Part shown: piece by piece, positions 47,350 through 55,454 of the stretch
Numbering within the stretch: position 1 is the first letter of the stretch
Layout: each line of letters starts with the position of its first letter
From: Clostridiales bacterium
Lineage (GTDB): Bacteria > Bacillota > Clostridia > Oscillospirales > Oscillospiraceae
DNA length: 64,000 nucleotides
Reading direction: 5' to 3'
Assembly (NCBI GenBank): GCA_021202775.1
Contig: JAJQCJ010000109.1
Coordinates: 21,390 to 85,389, forward strand
The notes under the pieces: model-generated
What the model was told of the DNA's origin: nothing
Seen by the model: the letters and a program-made list of their open reading frames with translations, nothing else
Databases searched by the model: none
Made by a program: the position numbers and the translations under genes

Positions 47350-49413
47350 ATGAGAAAACAGCAAACCTATCAATGGCCACAACTGACGGTGGGCGTTTGT
47401 TACTACCCGGAGCAGTGGGACGAATCCCTGTGGCGTGAGGATCTGCACCGGATGCGGGAGGCGGGCATTCGCTGCATCCGCATTGGGGAGTTCGCCTGGA
47501 ACAAGGTGGAGCCGGAGGAAGGCAAGTTCACCTTCGACTTCTTCTCCCGGTTCCTGGATGTGGCGGAGGAGGCCGACATGAAGGTGATCTTCGGCACCCC
47601 CACCGCCACGCCCCCCGCCTGGCTCACCGAGGGATACCCGGAGGTGCTGAACTGCCGTCAGGACGGCGTTCCCTACCGCCACGGGATGCGGCGGCACTAT
47701 AACTACAACTCCCCGGTGTACCGGCTGCTCTCCGCCCGGATCGTGGAGGCCTTCGCCTCCCACTACGCCCCTCACCCCGCCGTGGTGGGCTGGCAGATCG
47801 ACAACGAGATCAACTGCGAGACCGGCGATTTCTACTCCGAAAGCGACACCGACGCCTTCCGGACCTTCCTCCAGGAGAAGTACGGCACACTGGATGCCCT
47901 GAACCGGGCCTGGGGCACCGTGTTCTGGAATCAGACCTACACCGCCTGGGAGGAAATCTACGTTCCCCGCACCACCATTCACAACTCCACCAACCCCCAT
48001 CAGGTGCTGGACTATCTCCGCTTCGTCTCGGACAGCGCCATCCGCTTCTGTAAAATGCAGAGCGATATTGTGCGCAAGCACTGCAAGCCGGGGGACTTCA
48101 TCACCACCAACGGCCTGTTCGGCCACCTGGACAACCACCGGATGATGGACGAGGCCCTGGACGTGTACACCTACGATTCCTACCCCAACTTCGCATTCTG
48201 CATGAACGAGCATCCCCTCCAGTCCCGCAATCTGAACGACCGGCGGTGGAGCCATCACCTCATCGAGGTGCGCTCCGTCTGCCCCCACTTCGGCATTATG
48301 GAGCAGCAGTCCGGCGCCCTGGGTTGGAACACCCGGATGGAGTCCCCCGCCCCCAAGCCGGGGCAGATGACCCTCTGGGCCATGCAGAGCGTGGCCCACG
48401 GGGCGGACTATGTCAGCTTCTTCCGCTGGCGCACCTCCGTCATGGGCACCGAGATGTACTGGCATGGGATTCTGGACTATGACAACCGGGACAACCGGAA
48501 GCTCCGGGAGCTGAAGTCGTTTGTGCAGAAGCTCCAGCCTCTGCAGGAGATGGCTGGAGCGGACTATGAGGCGTCCTTCGCCCTGGTGCGGGACTACGAC
48601 AACGACTGGGACGCGGAGCTGGACGCCTGGCACAGCCGCCTGACCTGGAAGAGCCAGGAGGAGATCTTCATCGCCGCCCAGCTGGCCCACACCCCCATGG
48701 ACATCCTCTATCTGTTGGACAGCACCGAGACGGCGGAGCTGCTCCGGTACCCTGTCCAGTTCTACCCCCACGGCCTGATTCTGACGGAGGAGCGCGCGGC
48801 CCTGCTCCGGGCCTATGTGGAGCAGGGGGGCACCCTGGTCATCGGAGCCCGCACCGGCCAGAAGAACGCCACCGGCCAGTGCGTCATGGCCCCCATGCCC
48901 GGCCTGCTGGCGGAGGCCACCCAGACCGACGTGACCGAGGGCACCTTCGTCGGCCCGGCGGACGGCACTGTCTGCATGGACTGGGCGGGGCAGAGCCTGG
49001 ACACCGGGGTTTACAATGAGGTCCTGGCACTCACCGGGCCGGAGGCAACCGTCCTGGCCCGGTACACCGGCAACTACTACGCCGGGGCGCCTGCCCTGGC
49101 GGAACGGCGGCTGGGGAAGGGCCGCATCCTCCACTTCGGCGGCACCTTCACCCGGGACACCGTCCGGGCCTTCCTGGACTACCTGAACCTGTCCGAGCCC
49201 TGGGGAGACGTGCTGTCCCTCTCCCGGGACTGCGAGCTGTGCGTCCGCAGGAAGGGGGAGACGAGATGGTTCTTCGTCCTGAACTACGCCGCCGCCCCAC
49301 AGACCGTCACCCTCCACGTCCCGCTGACGGACACGGAGACAGGGGAGACGGTGGAGACGGTGGAGGGGACTGTCACCCTCCGGCCCTACGAGGTGAAGGT
49401 TTACCGGAAGTGA
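47350..49413 (+). CDS. Beta-galactosidase, glycoside hydrolase family 42
   Basis: VGVCYYPEQWDESLWREDLHRMREAGIRCIRIGEFAWNKVEPEEG; VVGWQIDNEINCETGDFYSES; QMTLWAMQSVAHGADYVSFFRWRTS. Confidence 0.96.
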   Translation: MRKQQTYQWPQLTVGVCYYPEQWDESLWREDLHRMREAGIRCIRIGEFAWNKVEPEEGKFTFDFFSRFLDVAEEADMKVIFGTPTATPPAWLTEGYPEVLNCRQDGVPYRHGMRRHYNYNSPVYRLLSARIVEAFASHYAPHPAVVGWQIDNEINCETGDFYSESDTDAFRTFLQEKYGTLDALNRAWGTVFWNQTYTAWEEIYVPRTTIHNSTNPHQVLDYLRFVSDSAIRFCKMQSDIVRKHCKPGDFITTNGLFGHLDNHRMMDEALDVYTYDSYPNFAFCMNEHPLQSRNLNDRRWSHHLIEVRSVCPHFGIMEQQSGALGWNTRMESPAPKPGQMTLWAMQSVAHGADYVSFFRWRTSVMGTEMYWHGILDYDNRDNRKLRELKSFVQKLQPLQEMAGADYEASFALVRDYDNDWDAELDAWHSRLTWKSQEEIFIAAQLAHTPMDILYLLDSTETAELLRYPVQFYPHGLILTEERAALLRAYVEQGGTLVIGARTGQKNATGQCVMAPMPGLLAEATQTDVTEGTFVGPADGTVCMDWAGQSLDTGVYNEVLALTGPEATVLARYTGNYYAGAPALAERRLGKGRILHFGGTFTRDTVRAFLDYLNLSEPWGDVLSLSRDCELCVRRKGETRWFFVLNYAAAPQTVTLHVPLTDTETGETVETVEGTVTLRPYEVKVYRK

Positions 49414-49481
49414 GAAAATCTCCCGTACAAGGGAACTGTCGTCCGCTCAGCGGGACAGCCCTCCCTGGAGACGGAGCGGAA

Positions 49482-49521
49482 CGGGGCCGGGTGCATACTG
49501 TGCGCCCGGCCCCGTTTTTTC
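49482..49521 (+). terminator. Terminator after the GH42 gene
   Basis: cggggccgggtgc atactgt gcgcccggccccg + tttttt. Confidence 0.85.
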
Positions 49522-49633
49522 TTACGGGAAGGACATTGCCCGGCAGAGCGCCTTCCCGTCAGTCAGCACCGAAATTTTGCATCGGATGCGCCTTGACAGC
49601 CACAGCCGGGACGTGGTAAGATAAGGATGTTAT

Positions 49634-49651
49634 AGTTAGAATGTACTAACT
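49634..49651. promoter_or_regulatory. Dyad agttag-N6-ctaact, candidate operator for the DtxR/MntR-like regulator
   Basis: Perfect 6-bp dyad just downstream of ttgaca-N18-taagat and upstream of the regulator gene. Confidence 0.5.
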
Positions 49652-49708
49652 CTCGTGCAGCGGTCTCTGGGGCGCGGGGGAACCGGCAAAGGGAAGGAAG
49701 ATGCAGCG

Positions 49709-50080
49709 ATGGCATTGCATATGTCAGGCGAGGATTATCTGGAAGCCATCCTTGTGCTCCAGCGCCGGAAGGGCGAGGTGCGCTCGGTGGACGTGGCGCG
49801 GCATATGGGGTTTTCCAAGCCCAGCATCAGCCATGCGGTGGCGGCGCTGGAGAAGGGCGGGTACCTGTGGGTGGACGACCGGGCCCTGCTGCACCTGACG
49901 GAGTCGGGCCAGGCCATCGCCGAGCAGATCTACGAACGGCACCTGTATTTTAAGGCCCAGCTGGTCAGCGCCGGGGTGGACCCGGCGGTGGCGGAACGGG
50001 AGGCCTGCCAGATGGAACACGCCATCAGCGCGGAGAGCTTTGAAAAGCTGAAAAAGCACAGCCGGGACGAGGCGGAGTGA
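49709..50080 (+). CDS. Short DtxR/MntR-family metal-dependent regulator
   Basis: SGEDYLEAILVLQRRKGEVRSVDVARHMGFSKPSISHAVAALEKGGYL; CQMEHAISAESFEKL. Confidence 0.88.
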   Translation: MALHMSGEDYLEAILVLQRRKGEVRSVDVARHMGFSKPSISHAVAALEKGGYLWVDDRALLHLTESGQAIAEQIYERHLYFKAQLVSAGVDPAVAEREACQMEHAISAESFEKLKKHSRDEAE

Positions 50081-50103
50081 CCCTCCGCCCGGAGGAGGAA
50101 CGT

Positions 50104-50583
50104 ATGAAAAACACCACCTTATGCTATATCGAGCAGGACGGAAACTACCTGATGCTCCACCGCGTCAAGAAGGCCCAGGACGAAAATCAGGGGAAATGGA
50201 TCGGCGTCGGCGGGAAGTTCGAGCCGAAGGAGAGCCCGGAGGAATGCCTCCTCCGGGAGGTGCGGGAGGAAACCGGCCTGACCCTGACGCGCTACCGTCT
50301 CCGGGGCATCGTTACCTTCGTCTCCGACCGGTACGAGACGGAATATATGTACCTGTTCACCGCCGACGCCTTCGAGGGCACCCTGACCGACACAGAGGAA
50401 GGGGTGCTGCGCTGGGTGGACAAGGGGGAGGTGCTGTCCCTGCCCCACTGGGAGGGGGACAGGCTCTTTCTGGAGCTGCTGGCGGCGGACGCGCCGTTTT
50501 TCTCCCTGAAGCTGGAGTATCAGGGTGACACGCTGACGGCGGCGGCCCTGAACGGCAGCGGTATCGAGATAGGGATGCGCTAA
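50104..50583 (+). CDS. NUDIX hydrolase (8-oxo-dGTP diphosphatase-like)
   Basis: Nudix box GGKFEPKESPEECLLREVREETGL. Confidence 0.93.
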   Translation: MKNTTLCYIEQDGNYLMLHRVKKAQDENQGKWIGVGGKFEPKESPEECLLREVREETGLTLTRYRLRGIVTFVSDRYETEYMYLFTADAFEGTLTDTEEGVLRWVDKGEVLSLPHWEGDRLFLELLAADAPFFSLKLEYQGDTLTAAALNGSGIEIGMR

Positions 50584-50671
50584 CGCTTCGCTTTTTTGAC
50601 GGGGCGGTTCATTTGGACCGCATTTCGCGTTGAAGCGCCCGGTACCCGGGCAATTATACGCAGGCATAACA

Positions 50672-50708
50672 AAACAAAAACCGCCTTCCTTCGAAGGCGG
50701 TTTTTGTA
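50672..50708. terminator. Hairpin terminator
   Basis: aaaaaccgcctt ccttcg aaggcggttttt. Confidence 0.85.
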
Positions 50709-50725
50709 TGTCATAGCCTGAATCC

Positions 50726-50773
50726 TGGTGGAGATAAGCGGGATCGAACCGCTGACCTCTTGAATGCCATTCA
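50726..50773. repeat. Left att copy (3' half of tRNA-Ala)
   Basis: tggtggagataagcgggatcgaaccgctgacctcttgaatgccattca, identical to 57152-57199. Confidence 0.92.
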
Positions 50774-50810
50774 CAATAAAACGCTGAGATATCAGCGTTT
50801 TCTCAGGCTA

Positions 50811-50859
50811 CTACCCCACTTTTACACCATCTTTTAAAATCGGGGGTGTAGTGGGGTAG
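50811..50859. repeat. Inverted repeat ctaccccacttttacacc / ggtgtagtggggtag near the left att
   Basis: Left arm shares 16/18 nt with 56996-57013 near the right att. Confidence 0.6.
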
Positions 50860-50869
50860 GACAAAATGG

Positions 50870-51974
50870 CTATTCCGCTTTGTTGAGTTTATCGGCTATG
50901 TCTGCCCTTCGGTTCTTCCTGATATGGGTGTAGGTGTCCATGGTCACCTCGATTTTACTATGGCCCAAAAGCTGTTGTGCGTCCTTCGGAGCTATCCCTG
51001 CTTCATAGCACATGGTAGCAAAAGCGTGGCGGAGCTGATGCGGGGTGACAGAGGGTTCCTTCACCAACTTGGTGACATTCCTCCGGCCCTCGGTGCGGGT
51101 GACTTCCTTCCACTCCCACAGGCCAGCGTTGAGGCAGTAGGCCCTCCACTTCGAGCGGTACACCGATTGCGTCAAGGGCCGCTCCCCGCCGAAGATATAG
51201 GCCGCCCCCTTCTGCTGGAGAGGGAACAGCTTCTTTGCCAGCCTGTCCAGCAGCACCACTTCCCTGTTCCCGGCCTCGGTCTTTGGGCTTTTGATGACCG
51301 GCTGATTGCCTGTCTCCGCGTAAGTGACGGACTTGGTGACGTGGATGGTCTTGGTCTTGAAATCCACGTCCCGCCACTGTAGGGCCAGCAGCTCACCCGC
51401 GTCTCAGACCGGTGTATAGCAGCATATAGGCAAATAAGCCGAACTCATCGTCTACGTGCTGCCGGATAAGCTCTAACGCTTCATCCTCCGGACATTCCCG
51501 TGTCCGGCTGCTCAGCCCCTTCGGCACTTTCGGGGTTGCCGCCGGGTTGTCCTGCCTGTCCCCCTGTAGGATGGCATACTCAAAAATTTGATTCAGCACT
51601 GACAGGTAGATTGCAACGCTGTGGTGAGCGTACATCTGCGCCGCCATGCGTTCCATGGACTTCTGTAGGTCGAGCGGGGTGATGTTCCTGATCGGATAGT
51701 CCCCGAACTCATCCAGCGCACGAAGCAAGGCGGGGTTATAGCTGACCTGTGTGCCGGCTGCGATTTCGTTCCAGTGCTTCTCTTGCCATGCCGTTGCAAC
51801 CGCTCGAAAAGGTTGACCGCTATCTTGTTTCGCTTGCCATTCGAGCATTTTGCGTTTGGCTTCTTGTTGCGTCTTGCCATAAAACGATTTCCGAACTTTC
51901 TTGCCGTTCTCCATGACCATAACCCGAACCTGAAAAAGCCCGTCTGCCCTCCGTTTCGTTTTTGAAGTTGCCAT
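50870..51974 (-). pseudogene. Tyrosine recombinase/integrase disrupted by an apparent single-base insertion
   Basis: N-terminal SAM-like part ends YTGLRRG*; continuation ELLALQWRDVDFKTKTIHVTKSV...TPHQLRHAFATMCYEAGIAPKDAQQLLGHSKIEVTMDTYTH in another frame. Confidence 0.85.
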
Positions 51975-52104
51975 GTTCAACGCCTCCTTGATGGCATTGT
52001 AGCACGGCCTTTTGATTCTTGCAAGCTATTTCTTCTTGTTGTGCCTTGATTTTTCCGCTCACATTTGGTATAATCATAGTATCATCATAGAGGGGGGCAT
52101 TCAC

Positions 52105-52290
52105 ATGGCTACGCCATTCGCGAAAATCAAAGATGCCGCTGCTATCACGGGGTTGTCGGAACATTTCTTGCGTAAGGGATGCCAGAACGGCACCGTGCCT
52201 GCGATTAAGAGCGGGACAACGTACTACATTGACGTGGAAAAACTGCTGGAGCAGCTTCACAAAGAGGCGGAACAGCCGAAACAGGATTGA
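52105..52290 (+). CDS. Excisionase-like HTH protein
   Basis: FAKIKDAAAITGLSEHFLRKGCQNGTVPAIKSGTTYYIDVEKLLEQL. Confidence 0.85.
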   Translation: MATPFAKIKDAAAITGLSEHFLRKGCQNGTVPAIKSGTTYYIDVEKLLEQLHKEAEQPKQD

Positions 52291-52410
52291 CAAAGGAAAA
52301 ACCCCGCTCGGTAGTCGCAACCGAACGGGGCCAAAGCAAAGGAGGAAAATATGAACAGGTCTCTACTACCATCATACCCCCTCCGTGAAAAAATGTCAAG
52401 GTAAAGGGGC

Positions 52411-52620
52411 GGGTGTACACGGAAATCAAGTTTTAGGTCAAACATGCCAAAGAAACCCCTCAGTCTGGCCTTGCGTCCAGCCAGCTCCCCTTTCAGGGGA
52501 GCCAATGACGTGGTGATTTCCACAGTTTTCTTGCCTCCCCCGAAGGGGGAGGGGGACCGGCGACAGCCGGTGGAGGGGTTCCTATGCGAAACGGATTTCA
52601 AAATTGATTTCCATGGCGGG
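52411..52620. repeat. MITE-like dispersed repeat, short copy (~210 bp)
   Basis: Ends (ttttaggtcaaacatgccaaagaaaccc ... gggggaccggcgacagccggtggaggggttcctatgcgaaacggatttcaaaattgatttcc) match 62173-62940; ends are imperfectly inverted (ggaaatcaa/ttgatttcc). Confidence 0.7.
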
Positions 52621-52624
52621 TGTA

Positions 52625-53137
52625 ATGGTGATTAAAACCGACCGGAAGATGGGGAACTATACCGAGATCAGCAACATCGTTCTGCATGATGAAAACCTTC
52701 ATTTAGGGGCAAAGGCGCTGTTCTGCATTTGCGTGTCTGAGAAGCAGGATGGATGGAACTGGAGCGAAAGCGGCGTTGCAAAGCGGTGCCATATAACACG
52801 AGGAACCGCCGCAACATACCTACAGGAGCTGCAAGAACATGGTTATCTGTATCGTGTCAAGCAGGAACAGAAGGGGAAGTTCGGCAAAAACCAGTACAGC
52901 TATGTTTTCTACGAGCGGCCCTATCTGGAAGTAGGGGCCTTCGAGATGCCTGACAACGTCAATCTGTCACAAGCCGATTATGATTCACTAGTGAAACGCT
53001 TCGGGAATGATACTGTCCATGACTTCATCGGCACACTGTCACAGCTCAAACGAGATAGAGGGGAAGATGCGCTTCGGGGCCATACCGATTTCGAGATGCT
53101 AGAAGGAACGCTGATCAAACGGGCAGCAGGCCAATAA
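52625..53137 (+). CDS. HTH protein, putative replication initiator or replisome-organiser-like
   Basis: MGNYTEISNIVLHDENLHLGAKALFCICVSEKQDGWNWSESGVAKRCHITRGTAATYLQELQEHGYLYRV; located next to iteron-like arrays. Confidence 0.65.
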   Translation: MVIKTDRKMGNYTEISNIVLHDENLHLGAKALFCICVSEKQDGWNWSESGVAKRCHITRGTAATYLQELQEHGYLYRVKQEQKGKFGKNQYSYVFYERPYLEVGAFEMPDNVNLSQADYDSLVKRFGNDTVHDFIGTLSQLKRDRGEDALRGHTDFEMLEGTLIKRAAGQ

Positions 53138-53249
53138 CACCCCAATAACGCCCCAAAGGCACCGCCATTTCTGCTAATGGCACCCCCAATGGCAAGCCAA
53201 TGGCACCCCATGAATACGGTTGCTTTCTTTTGCTTTCAGTTTGCTTGGA

Positions 53250-53315
53250 AGTAACTTCGAAGTTACTTCGGAGTAACTACCGAGTAACTACCGAGTAACT
53301 ACCGAGTAACTGCGG
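53250..53315. repeat. 11-bp tandem array (about 6 x agtaactaccg-like)
   Basis: agtaacttcga/agttacttcgg/agtaactaccg x3/agtaactgcgg; begins in a perfect 22-bp palindrome at 53248-53269. Confidence 0.9.
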
Positions 53316-53322
53316 AGTAGCC

Positions 53323-53402
53323 CAACGAAGGTCAACGAAAACCAACGAAGGCCAACGAAGCGCAACGAACTTCAACGAACTCCAACGACGGTCAACGAGA
53401 AA
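53323..53402. repeat. 10-bp tandem array (8 x caacgaNNNN)
   Basis: caacgaaggt, caacgaaaac, caacgaaggc, caacgaagcg, caacgaactt, caacgaactc, caacgacggt, caacgagaaa. Confidence 0.92.
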
Positions 53403-53480
53403 CCCACTGAAACCCAAAATAACCCAAAGAAACCCAACCGAACCCACTGAAACCCAACATAACCCAAAATAACCCCCTGT
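53401..53480. repeat. 10-bp tandem array (8 x aacccNNNNN)
   Basis: aacccactga, aacccaaaat, aacccaaaga, aacccaaccg, aacccactga, aacccaacat, aacccaaaat, aaccccctgt. Confidence 0.92.
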
Positions 53481-53529
53481 ACCCGCTCGACCAACTCAAA
53501 AACTATGCTATCACCTGTTTACCGTTGCT

Positions 53530-53573
53530 CAAAATTTGGGCGCCCAAAATTTGGGCTGCCCAAATTTTGGGCG
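53530..53573. repeat. Three near-palindromic cccaaaatttggg-type sites
   Basis: caaaatttgggcgcccaaaatttgggctgcccaaattttgggcg. Confidence 0.85.
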
Positions 53574-53772
53574 TCGGTAAATCTAGCATAAATAAGAACT
53601 ACCTAACTACCTAGAATTAAGCACTATGTTGAGTAAGAACTGTCTTTAACAAATATATGCGTAATCCATCCATCCTAGGGAAACGGTAGTAGAAATAGAT
53701 AAGGGGGTATGGGGGAGAAGGAAAGGGAGAAGGAGAGGGGCGAAAAACGACTGTGCAGCGTTTGAACACATC

Positions 53773-53832
53773 TGCATTCAAATGCATTCAAGTCGATGCG
53801 CTTCGATGCGAACGGATGCGCAAGCATGTTGC
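53773..53832. repeat. 10-bp phased array around tgcattca/gatgcg
   Basis: tgcattcaaa, tgcattcaag, tcgatgcgct, tcgatgcgaa, cggatgcgca, agcatgttgc. Confidence 0.75.
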
Positions 53833-53909
53833 TCAATACGGGCATTTCAATCGCTGTGAAGAGCTTCGTTCCAATCTGAGCTTGCTCAGCGGCCCTCAGG
53901 GCGGCTTTT

Positions 53910-53946
53910 CACGGCGAAGGCATAATTTCTCACACCTTCGCCGTGT
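53910..53946. terminator. Hairpin terminator
   Basis: cacggcgaagg ... ccttcgccgtg flanked by tttt/tttc. Confidence 0.6.
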
Positions 53947-54018
53947 TTCGCGCCGCTCGGAGCGTTGCAACGGGCTTGTATCGAGCGGCGTTGATTCTCG
54001 GTCTGTGGAGGTGCTACA

Positions 54019-54441
54019 ATGGGCGGTGAGGTGGTGGTGGTGATGGATATGAAAACATTGTCCAAATATCATGACACCATGAAGCAGGTCGAGCGGGACA
54101 CGGAGATTTTGCAGAACCTCAGGAGCAGAGCGTCCCCCGCCTCCCCGGTGCTGGATGGCGTACCACACGGCAGCGGAGGCCATGCCGATAGGACGGCCTT
54201 CCTTGCTACGGAGTGCGCCGCCATGGAGGAGAAGATTGCAGAGCTGGAGGCTCAGGCAGCGGCGGAGCTGGAGCAGCTGGAGCGATTCATATCTGGGGTT
54301 GACGATGAGAGAGCGGCAATTTGTATCCGGCTGCGTTACATCCGCTTCATGCCATGGTCGGAGATTAGCGAGGTTCTGGGGCTGTGGTCGGCCTCAGCCA
54401 GTAGGAAAATAGTTAGTCGATATTTAGCACATAGCAACTAA
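54019..54441 (+). CDS. Phage-type transcriptional regulator (DUF1492/ArpU/sigma region 4-like)
   Basis: Coiled-coil region then ERAAICIRLRYIRFMPWSEISEVLGLWSASASRKIVSRYL. Confidence 0.7.
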   Translation: MGGEVVVVMDMKTLSKYHDTMKQVERDTEILQNLRSRASPASPVLDGVPHGSGGHADRTAFLATECAAMEEKIAELEAQAAAELEQLERFISGVDDERAAICIRLRYIRFMPWSEISEVLGLWSASASRKIVSRYLAHSN

Positions 54442-54572
54442 CCAAAACTGTACTTTACACTCCCTGCGGCTGGAATGTAAACTACGGCTTCATGCCGAAC
54501 AGCGGTGCAGACGGTGACAAGTTTTTTCACGAAACAACTCAAACCAAAAAACACGGCTTTATTTTTCACTGG

Positions 54573-54658
54573 AATATCAGGGCTTTTCCCGTCATCGAGC
54601 GGGTGCAAAAATGACCCTTTTTGGGGTGCGTCATTCTGCACCTTTTGACCCTGATATT
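54573..54658. repeat. Large imperfect hairpin (about 86 nt)
   Basis: aatatcaggg (54573-54582)/ccctgatatt (54649-54658) enclosing ggtgca..aatgac/gtcatt.c.tgcacc. Confidence 0.75.
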
Positions 54659-54911
54659 GCACCATCTGTTTTATCCCGCCTGTGACGGCGTACACGGCCC
54701 TCAGGGCGGTTTTATGGCTCGGTGGTAGTTACACCTCCTGCAGCGTTTCTCCGCTCAGACGCAAGCAGGACGGGGCGTTCTGGGCCTCAGAATCAAAAAT
54801 GGGCGGTACCCCTTCCCTTCTCTGCAACGGGCAGGAAACGGCCCACACAGGCTCCTGAGCGGCCTGTAGGGGGCTTTTCCCCTTGCTGTGGGCTTGGTAC
54901 CGTTTGCAGAA

Positions 54912-55004
54912 CAAACGGCGTTTCGGGGTCGGCAAACGGCTGGGGAGGGGGCGCCAAACGCTCCCCGCCGCTCGACAAACGCCCACAGATGGGGCGACAA
55001 CCGC
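54912..55004. repeat. 21-22 bp phased CAAACG array (5 copies)
   Basis: caaacg/caaccg cores at 54912, 54933, 54955, 54976, 54998. Confidence 0.75.
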
Positions 55005-55064
55005 CCACGGGGAGGGGGAGGCCAGGGCGAAAAAGAGGGGCGGGTTTCCCCGTCCCCCTGTGGC

Positions 55065-55331
55065 TCAGGTCTTGACCTCCTGTGCCAACTTCGTGCCGTA
55101 CTTGAAGCCGTTGACGAAGCCGCACTCTGCAAACGACTCCGACAATTCACACAGCATATCGTTGAGTTCGCTGTTCTCATCCTTGGAGCTGGCCAGCTTG
55201 TCGAGCTGATCGGAGAGCATGGCATAGGCTTTGTCGGCCCTTTCTGAACGCTGGTAGAACTTGGAGAGGGGGTTCAGGTCGTCAACCTCATCGGCGGCTA
55301 AGTAGTAGATGCTCTTCAAAATTTCGTTCAT
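55065..55331 (-). CDS. Small accessory protein (DUF6809-like)
   Basis: MNEILKSIYYLAADEVDDLNPLSKFYQRSERADKAYAMLSDQLDKL...FVNGFKYGTKLAQEV. Confidence 0.55.
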   Translation of the reverse strand: MNEILKSIYYLAADEVDDLNPLSKFYQRSERADKAYAMLSDQLDKLASSKDENSELNDMLCELSESFAECGFVNGFKYGTKLAQEVKT

Positions 55332-55454
55332 AGTAAACACATTCCTTTCTTGACGGCGGGGCGGCTGCATGGTAGAATATTTGCAACCGCCCCTGTGGGT
55401 GGTTCTACTCCCCCTTGTGTGTATGCTTGCCGGCCTCACACACAAGGGGCTTTT

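Noticed and set aside
50726-50773. Second functional tRNA-Ala gene
   Set aside because: Only the 3' half is present; sequence diverges after the anticodon, as expected for an att copy
53250-53480. CRISPR array
   Set aside because: Units are 10-11 bp with no 25-40 bp repeat/spacer structure and no cas genes in the window
53250-53480. Degenerate repeat-encoding C-terminus of the Rep-like gene
   Set aside because: 10/11-bp periods are not multiples of three, and stop codons occur in all frames just after 53137 and within the array
54729-55225. Overlapping Pro/Arg-rich ORFs on both strands around the CAAACG array
   Set aside because: No motifs, conflicting frames, compositionally driven; repeats better explain the region
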